Of a stretch of DNA of 64,000 nucleotides, positions 1 to 8,746 are shown in pieces. Both the position numbers and the translations under genes were made by a program. The DNA comes from Paracoccaceae bacterium (GTDB taxonomy: Bacteria > Pseudomonadota > Alphaproteobacteria > Rhodobacterales > Rhodobacteraceae). Below the pieces are notes generated by a model that worked only from the letters and a program-made list of their open reading frames with translations, ran no database searches and had not been told where the DNA came from. The stretch lies in contig JANSYP010000006.1 in the NCBI GenBank assembly GCA_024742405.1, forward strand, positions 124,001 to 188,000. The letters run 5' to 3'. Each line of letters starts with the position of its first letter. Within the stretch, counting starts at the first letter, position 1.

Positions 1-741
1 GCCCCGGACCTCGTCAACGCCGCTTGGCGCGACTACGGCAACCGGGTGGGCGCGTTCCGCCTCTTTGACCGGCTTTCGGCGATCGGCATCCGGCCAGCGG
101 TTCTGTTGAATACGGATGTCTATGACGAGGCGCCGGACGTCCTTGTGGCGGCACGGGCTGTCGGCGCCGAGATCGTCGCGCACGGTCTTTCGAATTCCGA
201 CAGTCTGACCGACATGTCCCAGGATGAAGAGAGCGACTATATCGCCGCCTGCCACACACGGATCACTGCACAGGAAGCATCGGCTCCGGCAGGCTGGTCG
301 AGCCCCTGGCTCCAGCATCGCCCCTCGACGCTCGGCACGCTGAAAGCCACGGGATTCGACTATGTGCTGGACTTCCGGCTCGACGATCAGCCGGTCTGGC
401 TGACCACACCGTCCGGCCCGCTCCTGTCGATCCCCTATGCGACAGAGCTCAACGACAGCTCCACGATGATCGGGCGGTTCCAAAACCCGACCGATTTCGC
501 GCAAGGCATCACAGACGAGTTCGAGGAAATGCAGAGTGACGCCGGCGGTCAGCCCGCGGTGATGAGCGTTGTTCTGCACAGCTTCATCTCCGGACAGCCC
601 TTTCGGCTGCGCCCGATAGCACAGGCGCTGGCGCGGATTGCGGCGCGGTCAGATGAGGTCTGGCTGGCGACACCGCGTGAGATCCACACCGCCGTTCTGA
701 ACACACCGGAACTCGCGACGGGACAGCACGGTCCGCGATAG
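1..741 (+). CDS. Polysaccharide deacetylase family protein, 5' end outside the window
   Basis: The reading frame is open from the first base, so the N-terminus lies off the left edge. The visible stretch WRDYGNRVGAFRLFDRL matches the early part of NodB-homology deacetylases of the PuuE/allantoinase-like branch. That family removes acyl groups from carbohydrates or opens related amide rings using a metal bound by Asp and His. The later HSFISGQPFRLRPI and final WLATPREI segments are also typical of this branch. No signal peptide can be judged because the start is missing. The gene converges on cyoD, with under 90 bases between the two stops. The exact substrate cannot be assigned. Confidence 0.8.
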   Translation, partial: APDLVNAAWRDYGNRVGAFRLFDRLSAIGIRPAVLLNTDVYDEAPDVLVAARAVGAEIVAHGLSNSDSLTDMSQDEESDYIAACHTRITAQEASAPAGWSSPWLQHRPSTLGTLKATGFDYVLDFRLDDQPVWLTTPSGPLLSIPYATELNDSSTMIGRFQNPTDFAQGITDEFEEMQSDAGGQPAVMSVVLHSFISGQPFRLRPIAQALARIAARSDEVWLATPREIHTAVLNTPELATGQHGPR

Positions 742-829
742 AGCTCGGAACTAAATGCAGTTTGACTGCCCATGTGACCAAGGCGCCGGCATGGATCTCG
801 CCCCGATAGAAACGCCGCGACAGGGTCGG

Positions 830-1132
830 TCAGTGCATCCGGTGGTGGAGATCGCTCAGAACCCAGATCGTTCCGCCCACGAGAATGAGCAGCAAAAGCA
901 CCGTGAACAGGATCAGATCCAGATCCTCTCGTTTTTGGTTGGTCACATCGATATGCAGGAAGAACCGCGCATGCACGATGAGCTGAACCACGGCGCAAAC
1001 GGCGATCACAGCGGCGGCGCGCACTCCCGAATAGAAGCCCGACCACACCACCGCAAACGGGATCGTCGTCAGCACGACCGACAGCACGAAGCCCATGACG
1101 TATCGTCCGTGATCGCTGTATTTGTCCCTCAC
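830..1132 (-). CDS. cyoD: Cytochrome o ubiquinol oxidase subunit IV
   Basis: A 100-residue membrane protein with three hydrophobic helices, the usual size and layout of CyoD. It is a small accessory subunit of the proton-pumping bo3-type quinol oxidase and is thought to help assemble the CuB site in subunit I. The start is GTG, overlapping the cyoC stop by four bases (GTGA), so it is translationally coupled. The segment IVHARFFLHID in the second helix region is characteristic of the family. It is the last gene of the cyo cluster; no cyoE (heme O synthase) follows, so that function must be encoded elsewhere. Confidence 0.93.
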   Translation of the reverse strand: MRDKYSDHGRYVMGFVLSVVLTTIPFAVVWSGFYSGVRAAAVIAVCAVVQLIVHARFFLHIDVTNQKREDLDLILFTVLLLLILVGGTIWVLSDLHHRMH

Positions 1133-1764
1133 AACAGACCTCCCAGGAACACGATCGAGAATATGCCGATCCAGATGATATCGAGGAAGTGCCAGTACAG
1201 CGCCCACATCATGATGCGCTGTTTGATCACGCCGCGAAGCGGTTTCATTTCGATCTGGCTGATCAACACCAAAATCCAGATCAACCCGACGGTGATATGC
1301 AACCCGTGCAGCCCCACAAGGGCCGTGAATGCCGACATCCAGCCCGAGCGCATCGGCGTGGCGCCGGCCGCGAACATCGTCAGAAAGTCGTGGACTTCCA
1401 GAGCAAGAAAGACCGCGCCAAAGAGGAAGGTCAGAACCAGCCACTTGCCCAGAGTGCGCGGCAACACCGGCGCGTCGGACGCGTCGTCGTACTTCAGCGC
1501 GAGGCTCGCCATCCCGCATGTCAGGCTGCTCAACAACAGGGCCCCGGTCTGCAAGGCGACGCTGCCGAGATCAAAGAGATCCTCCGGCCCGGGCCCTCCG
1601 GCGGTTGCATCACGCATCACCACATAGGTGCTGAAGAGCATTCCGAAGAGGATCAGATCGCTCATCAGAAAGACCCAGAACCCGAACAGGAGTGTCTCGG
1701 ACTTCGCATGGTCTTCGCCATGCGCGTCGCCGAGATTGAGGCCGGGATAGAGCTGCTGGGTCAT
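1129..1764 (-). CDS. cyoC: Cytochrome o ubiquinol oxidase subunit III
   Basis: A 211-residue protein with about five transmembrane helices, matching heme-copper oxidase subunit III of the quinol oxidase type. Recognisable blocks are the first helix after KSETLLFGFWVF, then GLHGLHITVGLIW and ALYWHFLDIIWI near the end. It is an inner-membrane subunit without redox centres. Its ATG overlaps the cyoB stop (ATGA) and its own stop overlaps the cyoD start, so the four genes form one tight operon. Confidence 0.95.
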   Translation of the reverse strand: MTQQLYPGLNLGDAHGEDHAKSETLLFGFWVFLMSDLILFGMLFSTYVVMRDATAGGPGPEDLFDLGSVALQTGALLLSSLTCGMASLALKYDDASDAPVLPRTLGKWLVLTFLFGAVFLALEVHDFLTMFAAGATPMRSGWMSAFTALVGLHGLHITVGLIWILVLISQIEMKPLRGVIKQRIMMWALYWHFLDIIWIGIFSIVFLGGLL

Positions 1765-3842
1765 TCTGCGGCCACCATGTCGGGGGCGGCGCGTCCGAGA
1801 TTGCGCGCCGAGTTTTCGTCGTCCCGCGTAATCCCCGGCGCATCATGTGCCAATTGCCGCCAGCGGCGATCTTCGCGGGCGACGACTTCGGCGGGCACGA
1901 TGATTTCGGTCGCCGGAAAATACGAGCGCACAATGATCGATCCCACCAGCAGCAGCAGTGCCGCGCCCGCCAGCCACCAGATCCACCATGTCATCGCAAA
2001 GCCGAGCAGTGTGGTTGCTAGGAAGATGATGAACCCAATGGGGGTCTTGCCCGGCATCTTGATCGGCACATAGGTATCTATCGGAGCATAGGCATCGCCA
2101 CGTTCCTTGGCCGCGGCGAACGCGTCGACTTCGTTAACCGTGGGCGGAACCGCGAAATTCCAGGGCGGCGGCGGCGCAGAGCAGGACCATTCCAGCGTGC
2201 GCCCGTCCCAGGGGTCGCCCAGCGGCGTGGCCAGTTCCTTGCGTCGCGAAATACTCACCAGAAGCGTAACCACCACCATGGCAAAGGCCAGGAGCACGAT
2301 GAGAGAACCGTAGAAGGCCACTTGCATCAGCGGCTCGTAACTCGGGTCCTGAAAGCTCGCCGAGCGCCGCGGCATGCCCATCAACCCGAGACCGTAGAGC
2401 GGAAAAAAGGTCACGGAAAACCCGACGATCCAGAGCATCGCCGTGATCTTTCCCAGACCCTCATGGAGCCGGAACCCGAAGACCTTGGGAAACCAGTAAT
2501 GCAGGCCCGCGAGGATCCCGAAAAGCACCCCGGGGATGATGACATTGTGGAAATGCGCTACGAGAAACAGAGAGTTGTGCACCTGATAGTCGATGGTGGG
2601 GTTCGCCAGCACGACGCCGGACGCCCCGCCGATGACAAATAGAAAGAAGAACCCGGTCATATAAACGATGGGCACCGACATTCGGATGCGCCCGCGGTAG
2701 AGCGTGGCCATCCAGTCATAGATTTTCACCCCCGTCGGGATCGAGATCAGCAAGGTCGCGATGCCGAACGCCGCGTTGATCGTAGCGCTTTGGCCCATCG
2801 TGAAGAAATGGTGCACCCAGACCATGAATGACACGACCGCGATCGCGAGCGTCGCGCCGACCAGCGTGTTGTAGCCATAGAGGCGTTTGGCCGAGTAGGT
2901 CGCCGAGATTTCCGAGAACACGCCATAGGCGGGCAGGATCAGGATGTAGACCTCCGGGTGGCCGAACATCCAGAACAGGTTGGCGTAAACCATCATGTTC
3001 CCGCCCAGATCGTTCGTGAAGAAATGGAAGTCGAGATAGCGGTCAAGCCCCTGGAGTGCGGCCGCCGCGGTCAGCGGTGGCAGGGCAAAGACCACGAGAA
3101 TCGAAGTGACAAGTGCGGTCCAGGTGAAGAGCGGCATGCGCATCAGCTTCATACCCGGCGCGCGTTCCTTGTAGATCGTCACGGCGAAGTTGAGACCCGA
3201 CAGGGTCGATCCGACGCCCGAGAGGATAATCGCCCAGATCCAGTAGTCGGGTCCGACTCCGGGACTGAAGACCGCCCCGGTGTAAGGCGGATAGGCCGTC
3301 CAGCCGCCGGTCGTGAACTCCCCTACCACCAGCGAAATCATCAGGAGCGCCGCCCCCGTGGCCGTGAGCCCAAGGCTGATCTGGTTGAGCACCGGAAAGG
3401 CCATGTCGCGCGCCCCGATCTGCAACGGCACGACGAAATTCATCAGCCCGAAAATCATCGGCATGGCCACGAAGAAGATCATGATCGTGCCATGGGTGCT
3501 GAAGAGCTGGCCCACATGGTCGGGGTCGAGCGGCCCGCCGCCCAGGGCCGCCGACTGGTTCCAGCGCATCACAACGCCCTCGGCGATACCGCGCGCGAGC
3601 ATGATCAGCGCCAGTACGATATACATGACGCCAATGCGCTTGTGATCGACGCTGAAGATCCAGTCGCGAAAGAGTGGCGTCCAAAGCCGGAAAACGGTCA
3701 GAAGCAGAACGCTTACGATACCGCCAATGATCACCAGTCCCGCGGCACCGCTATCGACGATATTGTTGGTCGTGGGGTCCTTGAAGGCATGGAGCACCGT
3801 CAGGGAGTCCGGTGTCAGCCGTCCGAAAATCCGTTCATCCAT
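1761..3842 (-). CDS. cyoB: Cytochrome o ubiquinol oxidase subunit I
   Basis: The catalytic subunit, carrying low-spin heme and the heme-CuB oxygen-reducing centre, about 693 residues. The ligand histidines are visible: FSTHGTIMIFF (low-spin heme), FGHPEVYILIL (CuB His and the cross-linked Tyr), VHHFFTMG (CuB His pair) and VAHFHNVI (heme ligands). The chosen ATG gives an N-terminus beginning MDERIFGRL. It overlaps the cyoA stop by eight bases (ATGGATGA), which favours it over a longer in-frame start. The enzyme oxidises ubiquinol and pumps protons across the inner membrane. Confidence 0.96.
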   Translation of the reverse strand: MDERIFGRLTPDSLTVLHAFKDPTTNNIVDSGAAGLVIIGGIVSVLLLTVFRLWTPLFRDWIFSVDHKRIGVMYIVLALIMLARGIAEGVVMRWNQSAALGGGPLDPDHVGQLFSTHGTIMIFFVAMPMIFGLMNFVVPLQIGARDMAFPVLNQISLGLTATGAALLMISLVVGEFTTGGWTAYPPYTGAVFSPGVGPDYWIWAIILSGVGSTLSGLNFAVTIYKERAPGMKLMRMPLFTWTALVTSILVVFALPPLTAAAALQGLDRYLDFHFFTNDLGGNMMVYANLFWMFGHPEVYILILPAYGVFSEISATYSAKRLYGYNTLVGATLAIAVVSFMVWVHHFFTMGQSATINAAFGIATLLISIPTGVKIYDWMATLYRGRIRMSVPIVYMTGFFFLFVIGGASGVVLANPTIDYQVHNSLFLVAHFHNVIIPGVLFGILAGLHYWFPKVFGFRLHEGLGKITAMLWIVGFSVTFFPLYGLGLMGMPRRSASFQDPSYEPLMQVAFYGSLIVLLAFAMVVVTLLVSISRRKELATPLGDPWDGRTLEWSCSAPPPPWNFAVPPTVNEVDAFAAAKERGDAYAPIDTYVPIKMPGKTPIGFIIFLATTLLGFAMTWWIWWLAGAALLLLVGSIIVRSYFPATEIIVPAEVVAREDRRWRQLAHDAPGITRDDENSARNLGRAAPDMVAAE

Positions 3843-4875
3843 GGGTCGAATGCCCCGTCGTGCCGCAGCCGATGGCGCCGGCGCCATGCATCACCATTGG
3901 ATCCCTTGGAAGCATGGCGCGCTCAGGATCGTAAGTGTCGCTACCCGGCTGATGCGCGGGGTCCAGTGCCGCACCGGTATGATAGCGCGCGATGACTCTG
4001 CCAAAGAGATTTGGGTCGGTGATGCTCAGGTAGATCGGCCCGTCCGCCGTGATGCCGAGCGCCGTACGTGTCGCTGCCAGATCCCCCTGCACGCCGATTT
4101 TCGCGTAGACCTCGTCGGTCAGTTCCAAACCCGTTGCGCGCACGTTTGCGACCCATTGCTGCCATTGCCCCTCTGGGAGCGCCTTGACCGGAAACCGCTG
4201 CTGCGGAAAGCCGTCGCCGTTGTACTGCGTATTCTCGCCGCGGGTCTCGCCTTGAGCGCTTGCCTCGAAATGCAGCGCGGTGCGCATTCCGGGCATGGCA
4301 TAGATCTGACCCGCCAGCGCCGAGATGCGGAAACTCTGCATCACCGTATCTGTCGTCAGTTCGACCGCGACGGGCTGCCCGACCGGTACCGCCATTTCAC
4401 CGATCACCGCGATCTCCTCCTGCGGGTAGATGAACAGCCATTTCCAGTCGAGCCCCACTGCTTGCACGCAGACCGGTGTCCCGGGCAGCGGACTGTAGGG
4501 ATCGATCCGGTGCGTCGCGGTCCAAAGCTGCACCGCCAGGACCACCACGATCGTGACGGGAACGCCCCAGATAAACGTTTCGAGAACCGGATTGAATTCC
4601 CATTTGGGGCGATAGCTGGCCCGTCCCTTCCGACGATATCGGATCAGGATAATCGGCGTGAGCAGGAACACTGGCAGAATCGCGACGCTGGTCCAGGCCA
4701 GAACACGGATCAGGTGATCACGCTGGTCTTCGGCAATTGGGCCCAGAGGTTCCAAGAACGTGTGCGGCCCTTGCGCAACCGTGTCGGCGGCGAGCCCCGG
4801 CACAGCCAGAGCCAGACATGCGACCAGCGCAAAAACCGTCACAGCAAATGCGCGCGTCAACCAATTCACCGCCAT
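3835..4875 (-). CDS. cyoA: Cytochrome o ubiquinol oxidase subunit II
   Basis: First gene of the leftward cyo operon. From the chosen ATG the protein starts MAVNWLTRAF and has a hydrophobic export signal. LVAC inside it could be a lipobox, as in enterobacterial CyoA, but LAADT just downstream would equally fit signal peptidase I. Two transmembrane helices and a periplasmic cupredoxin fold follow (GLDWKWLFIYPQ and SFRISALAGQIYAMPGM). The CuA cysteine pair of cytochrome c oxidases is absent, as expected for a quinol oxidase. The C-terminal tail is histidine- and glycine-rich. Confidence 0.94.
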   Translation of the reverse strand: MAVNWLTRAFAVTVFALVACLALAVPGLAADTVAQGPHTFLEPLGPIAEDQRDHLIRVLAWTSVAILPVFLLTPIILIRYRRKGRASYRPKWEFNPVLETFIWGVPVTIVVVLAVQLWTATHRIDPYSPLPGTPVCVQAVGLDWKWLFIYPQEEIAVIGEMAVPVGQPVAVELTTDTVMQSFRISALAGQIYAMPGMRTALHFEASAQGETRGENTQYNGDGFPQQRFPVKALPEGQWQQWVANVRATGLELTDEVYAKIGVQGDLAATRTALGITADGPIYLSITDPNLFGRVIARYHTGAALDPAHQPGSDTYDPERAMLPRDPMVMHGAGAIGCGTTGHSTHG

Positions 4876-6127
4876 GCATTCAGCGATGGGGTCTCGTCGA
4901 GCCGGCCCGTATGACATCTGATAACTCACGGTTTTGGCTTAGCAAATGGCACACTGCCTGCCTCCGAGGCGTATTGTCTCTATATCGTATCCTGGTTCGC
5001 GGGCCATTTGCCCTTTGCGTGATCAAACCGCGCGGCCCCAGAATGACGGACCGATGTATGAACGCACCCTAAAGATCAGGGCAGATTCCAACAACCTGCG
5101 GCCTTGTGCGGCAAAACGCGGGACAAACATGGCCGGTCCGGTGCGGGGACGGCGTAGCAAAGCCCCGCGTGCCGGCAGGAGTGCCCCAGTTCACACGGAC
5201 AGCTGCGCGGCGGCAGAGATGGGGCGAGGTGGAGGTCTCTGGCGTTGCGAAATGGTTCGAAGCTTCCATGGACTGCTCAACCCAATGTGCTTCGAAGGCG
5301 AAACTGCTCCGTAGTACGAGCCATCCTCGAAGCGCTGGAGCGGTTTGGCGCAACGACACCGGCTTTTCGACAGCCTTGCTTCCATCGAAGCCCACGACCA
5401 GTCAAAGGTAACGAAACCTCATCAGAACAACCCGGTAGATGAGGATTCCGTTTACAAGCTGCGCGTCTCAGGAAGTAGCGAGTGTCCTACGTTGCAGCGC
5501 CGCCCTCACCACTTGAACGTCGTTTCTGCTCTCGAGACCCAAAAAGGCGCAGGCTGACCGGGCCTCGTTTCCGGGCACACGGACCTGTACGATCCAACGC
5601 GGCTACGTCCGTAAGTCGTCTCCAACTGCCGCTTTCACGCCAACGCGCGTCGTTGCCGTCGACTGGAACGACAGCGAAGCGGGGAGTATTCGGATGATTC
5701 TTGGCGCCGCGGAGTCGAGCCTTGGCATTTGAGCGAATTAAGCTTCGCGTCAAAATGATATATTTCACACATGGGAATACAAAACAGTCCTCGCGCGGGC
5801 GGCTCAACGATGCACGTCTCCTAATACATTTGGGGATCGCTGAGTCCCACCAAGAAAACAGCGTGATGCGACATTTGATAGGCGAATGCGCCTTTGTGTC
5901 CGCCCCCGTAACAATCATGCATGGCATGCTTGGATTAACAAAAATGCCGCGAGACAACCCAAGGTTATTGACACGTGCGAATTCGTGATAAATATTTCGA
6001 GCCCAAGAGCAAGATATTAATAGAATGTTAATTATGGATCGCTGGGCGAGCACCTCTCTTGTTCTCGTAAAGACCGGGAGCCGCACGCGCATGCGTTCGT
6101 GGCGTAATAGTGAAGGAACGAGTTTCG
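4876..6127. other. Intergenic stretch between cyoA and the 6.1 kb gene; no supported gene
   Basis: About 1.25 kb between divergently transcribed units. ORFs of 60-200 codons occur on both strands, but none has a recognisable domain, a convincing ribosome binding site or the codon pattern of neighbouring genes. The right part (about 5.7-6.05 kb) is clearly more AT-rich and probably holds the promoter for the 6128 gene. The cyoA promoter should lie near 4.9-5.05 kb, but I see no clear operator there. Confidence 0.5.
5968..5997 (+). promoter_or_regulatory. Candidate promoter for the 6128 gene
   Basis: TTGACA at 5968-5973 is a perfect -35 hexamer in an AT-rich stretch. A weak -10 (AATATT) begins after a 17-base spacer. 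The start codon is about 130 bases downstream. This is pattern matching only. Confidence 0.35.
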
Positions 6128-8335
6128 ATGACTTACCACAGTGGCGCCACCACGCAAACCTATGAATTCACAGCTTTTTCTGAGATTGACCTACAAAACG
6201 CCGGCGTTTCGGGAAGCGTGTCCTGTGGCGACAGTTTCACGATGCCCGCCTCTGCGTCGCTGTGCTTCAAAGTCGAGGACAACGATGCGCGCCTGTCGGG
6301 GGACGGCAAGCGCTGGTCCAACGACAAAGCGAGCGACAATTCTTATCAGACAGCTGAGATTTCTGCTGGTGCTGATGGTCCAGATATCGGGAACGGCGGT
6401 CAGATTTACGCAGAAAAATATTTCTGGGTCTGCGATGAGGACGGCAATTGGTATGTGCTGATTGAAATCGAACAAGAAGGTTCGTCCGAAAACTACTACA
6501 CGTTCCATACCGACTACGGCATTCCTCCGGCGGACGCGGTACTGACTGTTTCGGCGCCCTGCAATATCGGTCGCTCAGGCGTGAAATTCGACGATCTCGG
6601 TGCGGGCGACTGCGCGCCGACCCCGCCACAAAACGACGACTGCATCACCATCGAAGCCGAGGACATGCATCTTTGGGGCTACGATGTGCAGTATCTCGAC
6701 GGAGCGTCCGGCGGCAAGGTCGTGAAAGCCGACTATTGCGCGCCTGCGTCCTACGCCAAGACCCAGTTCAATGGCGCCGATGGAACCTATGATCTGAAGC
6801 TCACGGTTCTCGACGAGGCCGATGGCCAGGGCGAGATCAATATCTATATCAACGGCGTTCTGGTGTCCTCGGTCGTCCTCGATGAGGACAGTGGCGGGAT
6901 CTACGGCGAAACCGGCGTGTTCCGGGAGATCGTTCTGGACGATATCGAGCTGAAGGCCGGCGACAAGATCACGATCGAAGGCGTGCGCGACGGCTGCGAG
7001 TTTGCCCGGATCGACAAGCTGGAGATCTGCAAGGATGACAAGCCGCTGCCGGCGGCCCTGGGCGATCAGGTGTGGCTGGACGAGAACCGTAACGGGATCC
7101 AGGACAGCACCGAGAGCGGCGTCGCGGGCGTCACGGTCGAACTGAAAGACGCGTCCGGAAACGTCATCGCCACAACCACCACTGACGCTAACGGCAACTA
7201 TCTGTTTTCCGACCTGGCGCCCGGCGACTATTCAGTCGCGTTTGTACTGCCGGACGGGTTCGAGTTCACTGCCCTGGATGTCGGCGACGACAGCACGGAT
7301 TCCGATGCGGACCCGACCACCGGCATGACGGGCGTCTATTCGCTCGAGGCAGGCGAGACCGACCTCTCCGCGGATGCCGGTCTTGTGCGCGCCAATGTCG
7401 CCCCCGAGGCGATGGACGATACGGGCAAGCTCTGCGCCACCGAATCCGTTGCACTCGATGTGCTAGGCAATGACAGCGATCCTGACGGGGACGGCATCCT
7501 GGTCGCACGGATCGAAGGCGTCGATGTCGGCGTCGGCTCGAGCGTCACTCTGGGCTCGGGCGCGGTGGTCACGCTCAATGCCGATGGCACGCTGAACTAT
7601 GACAGCGCGGCTGCGAGCTATACGGTCGGCGGCGTCGCGGTCGCGGCCTCGGACCTGCTGATCAATACCCAGGCAACCGACAGTTTCACCTACTCTGTCT
7701 CCGACGGTGTGGATTTCAGCACGGCGACCGTCGATGTCACGATCTGTGGCGCCAAGAATACGCTCGAGACGATCGCGGCAAGTTTGCCGAGCGGAGGGCA
7801 AGCCGTGTTGTCCGTTGGAGATGCGTCGGAGTTCTTCACCGTCGATCTGAGCGGAACGGGCGACGCGTCGCTCGACGGTACCTATGGCATCGCCTACTGC
7901 GTCGCGGCCGAAGTGCCGATCACGCCCGGAACCAGTTATGACGTGACGCTCGAGGTGCTCGACGACACGGCGCCGATCGCGATCACCGAGAACATCGGCA
8001 TAATCAATTGGATCCTAAACCAAGACTTCACGTCCGTGGACAACGGGGACGGCACCGGCACGACCTACACCGAAGGCGAAATCCAGGGCGCGATCTGGGG
8101 CTTCACCGATGGTTTCGACTTCATCGACGACGTTCCGGACGTGTTCGGCACCGATGAGAATTCGGTCGAGATCTACCAGGCCGCGCTTGATGCCGGCGCC
8201 GCCGCAGAAGACTTCGTGCCGGACCAAGGCGATATCCTGGCGATCCTCCTCGCGACCGACGATCCGTCCGTGGTTCAGCCACTGATCATCGGCGTCGAGT
8301 TCGACAGCCTCGCCCAAGACTGTGTGTGTGTGTGA
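6128..8335 (+). CDS. Large secreted or surface multidomain protein with SdrD B-like and Ig/VCBS-like domains
   Basis: A 735-residue acidic protein. The ATG at 6128 is preceded by AAGGAACGAG, better than the upstream GTG at 6110. Layout by eye: an N-terminal cysteine-containing beta domain (about 1-165); a carbohydrate-binding-like domain starting CITIEAEDMHLWGYD (about 170-300); an SdrD B-like domain with LGDQVWLDENRNGIQD (about 310-420); and a cadherin/VCBS-type repeat with DVLGNDSDPDGDG (about 425-545). An unassigned acidic domain ends in CVCV. There is no classical signal peptide and no CTERM tail, so export may use another route. It directly precedes the VPEID-CTERM and exosortase E genes, suggesting a role at the envelope or matrix served by that system. 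Confidence 0.8.
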   Translation: MTYHSGATTQTYEFTAFSEIDLQNAGVSGSVSCGDSFTMPASASLCFKVEDNDARLSGDGKRWSNDKASDNSYQTAEISAGADGPDIGNGGQIYAEKYFWVCDEDGNWYVLIEIEQEGSSENYYTFHTDYGIPPADAVLTVSAPCNIGRSGVKFDDLGAGDCAPTPPQNDDCITIEAEDMHLWGYDVQYLDGASGGKVVKADYCAPASYAKTQFNGADGTYDLKLTVLDEADGQGEINIYINGVLVSSVVLDEDSGGIYGETGVFREIVLDDIELKAGDKITIEGVRDGCEFARIDKLEICKDDKPLPAALGDQVWLDENRNGIQDSTESGVAGVTVELKDASGNVIATTTTDANGNYLFSDLAPGDYSVAFVLPDGFEFTALDVGDDSTDSDADPTTGMTGVYSLEAGETDLSADAGLVRANVAPEAMDDTGKLCATESVALDVLGNDSDPDGDGILVARIEGVDVGVGSSVTLGSGAVVTLNADGTLNYDSAAASYTVGGVAVAASDLLINTQATDSFTYSVSDGVDFSTATVDVTICGAKNTLETIAASLPSGGQAVLSVGDASEFFTVDLSGTGDASLDGTYGIAYCVAAEVPITPGTSYDVTLEVLDDTAPIAITENIGIINWILNQDFTSVDNGDGTGTTYTEGEIQGAIWGFTDGFDFIDDVPDVFGTDENSVEIYQAALDAGAAAEDFVPDQGDILAILLATDDPSVVQPLIIGVEFDSLAQDCVCV

Positions 8336-8359
8336 CGTCCGGCTTGACCGGTCATGCGT

Positions 8360-8382
8360 CCGGGCCGCCTTTGCCGGCCCGG
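8360..8382 (+). terminator. Hairpin after the 6128 gene
   Basis: CCGGGCC at 8360-8366 pairs with GGCCCGG at 8376-8382, 25 bases after the stop. There is no T-run, so this may be a weak or Rho-assisted terminator or an RNA-stabilising hairpin. Confidence 0.4.
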
Positions 8383-8469
8383 ATCAACAATGAGACCGGA
8401 ATGAGTTCGGCGAGTTCCTAGGAAAGACGGCCATCCCCTGCCCGTCTCGAATGTTGAAGAGGAAACGAC

Positions 8470-8649
8470 ATGAAGAAAAGCATCGCCGTCGGCGTCGCAC
8501 TGGTGACGGCAACGCTCATCGCGGCACCGGCATTTGCAAACCCATTCCTGAGCAATGTGCCGGAGATCGACGCCACTGCCGGAACCGCGGCCATGGCCTC
8601 TCTGGGCGCCGCCGTAGCACTGCTTTGGGAGCGTCGCCGCCGCAAGTGA
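8470..8649 (+). CDS. VPEID-CTERM sorting-domain small protein
   Basis: A 59-residue protein starting MKKSIAVGVALVTATLIAA, with a cleavable signal peptide ending around AFA. Only a few residues separate this from the sorting tail: VPEID, then a hydrophobic segment (TAAMASLGAAVALLWE), then the basic end RRRRK. That tripartite tail defines the VPEID-CTERM class recognised by exosortase E, encoded just downstream. AGAGGAAACGAC precedes the ATG. A 12-bp perfect hairpin follows, so it may be transcribed as its own abundant unit. Almost no mature cargo remains beyond the tail; its function is unknown. Confidence 0.88.
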   Translation: MKKSIAVGVALVTATLIAAPAFANPFLSNVPEIDATAGTAAMASLGAAVALLWERRRRK

Positions 8650-8684
8650 CGGCACGCGACGCGGCCCCGTCGCAGAATACAGAT

Positions 8685-8713
8685 GATCGGCGCCGCTGTC
8701 GGCGGCGCCGATC
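8685..8713 (+). terminator. Strong hairpin after the VPEID-CTERM gene
   Basis: A perfect 12-bp inverted repeat (GATCGGCGCCGC at 8685-8696 and its complement at 8702-8713) with a 5-base loop, followed by TTGT. It sits between the substrate gene and the exosortase gene and could separate their expression levels. Confidence 0.6.
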
Positions 8714-8746
8714 TTGTCATGATGGTTTTGGTATCGGCACAGAGCA

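Noticed and set aside
5003-5040. Possible FNR-type site upstream of cyoA
   Set aside because: Only one half (TTGAT on the minus strand) matches; the second half reads CAAAG instead of ATCAA.
5487-6092. 201-codon minus-strand ORF upstream of the 6128 gene
   Set aside because: No domain, crosses the AT-rich promoter region, and has no ribosome binding site.
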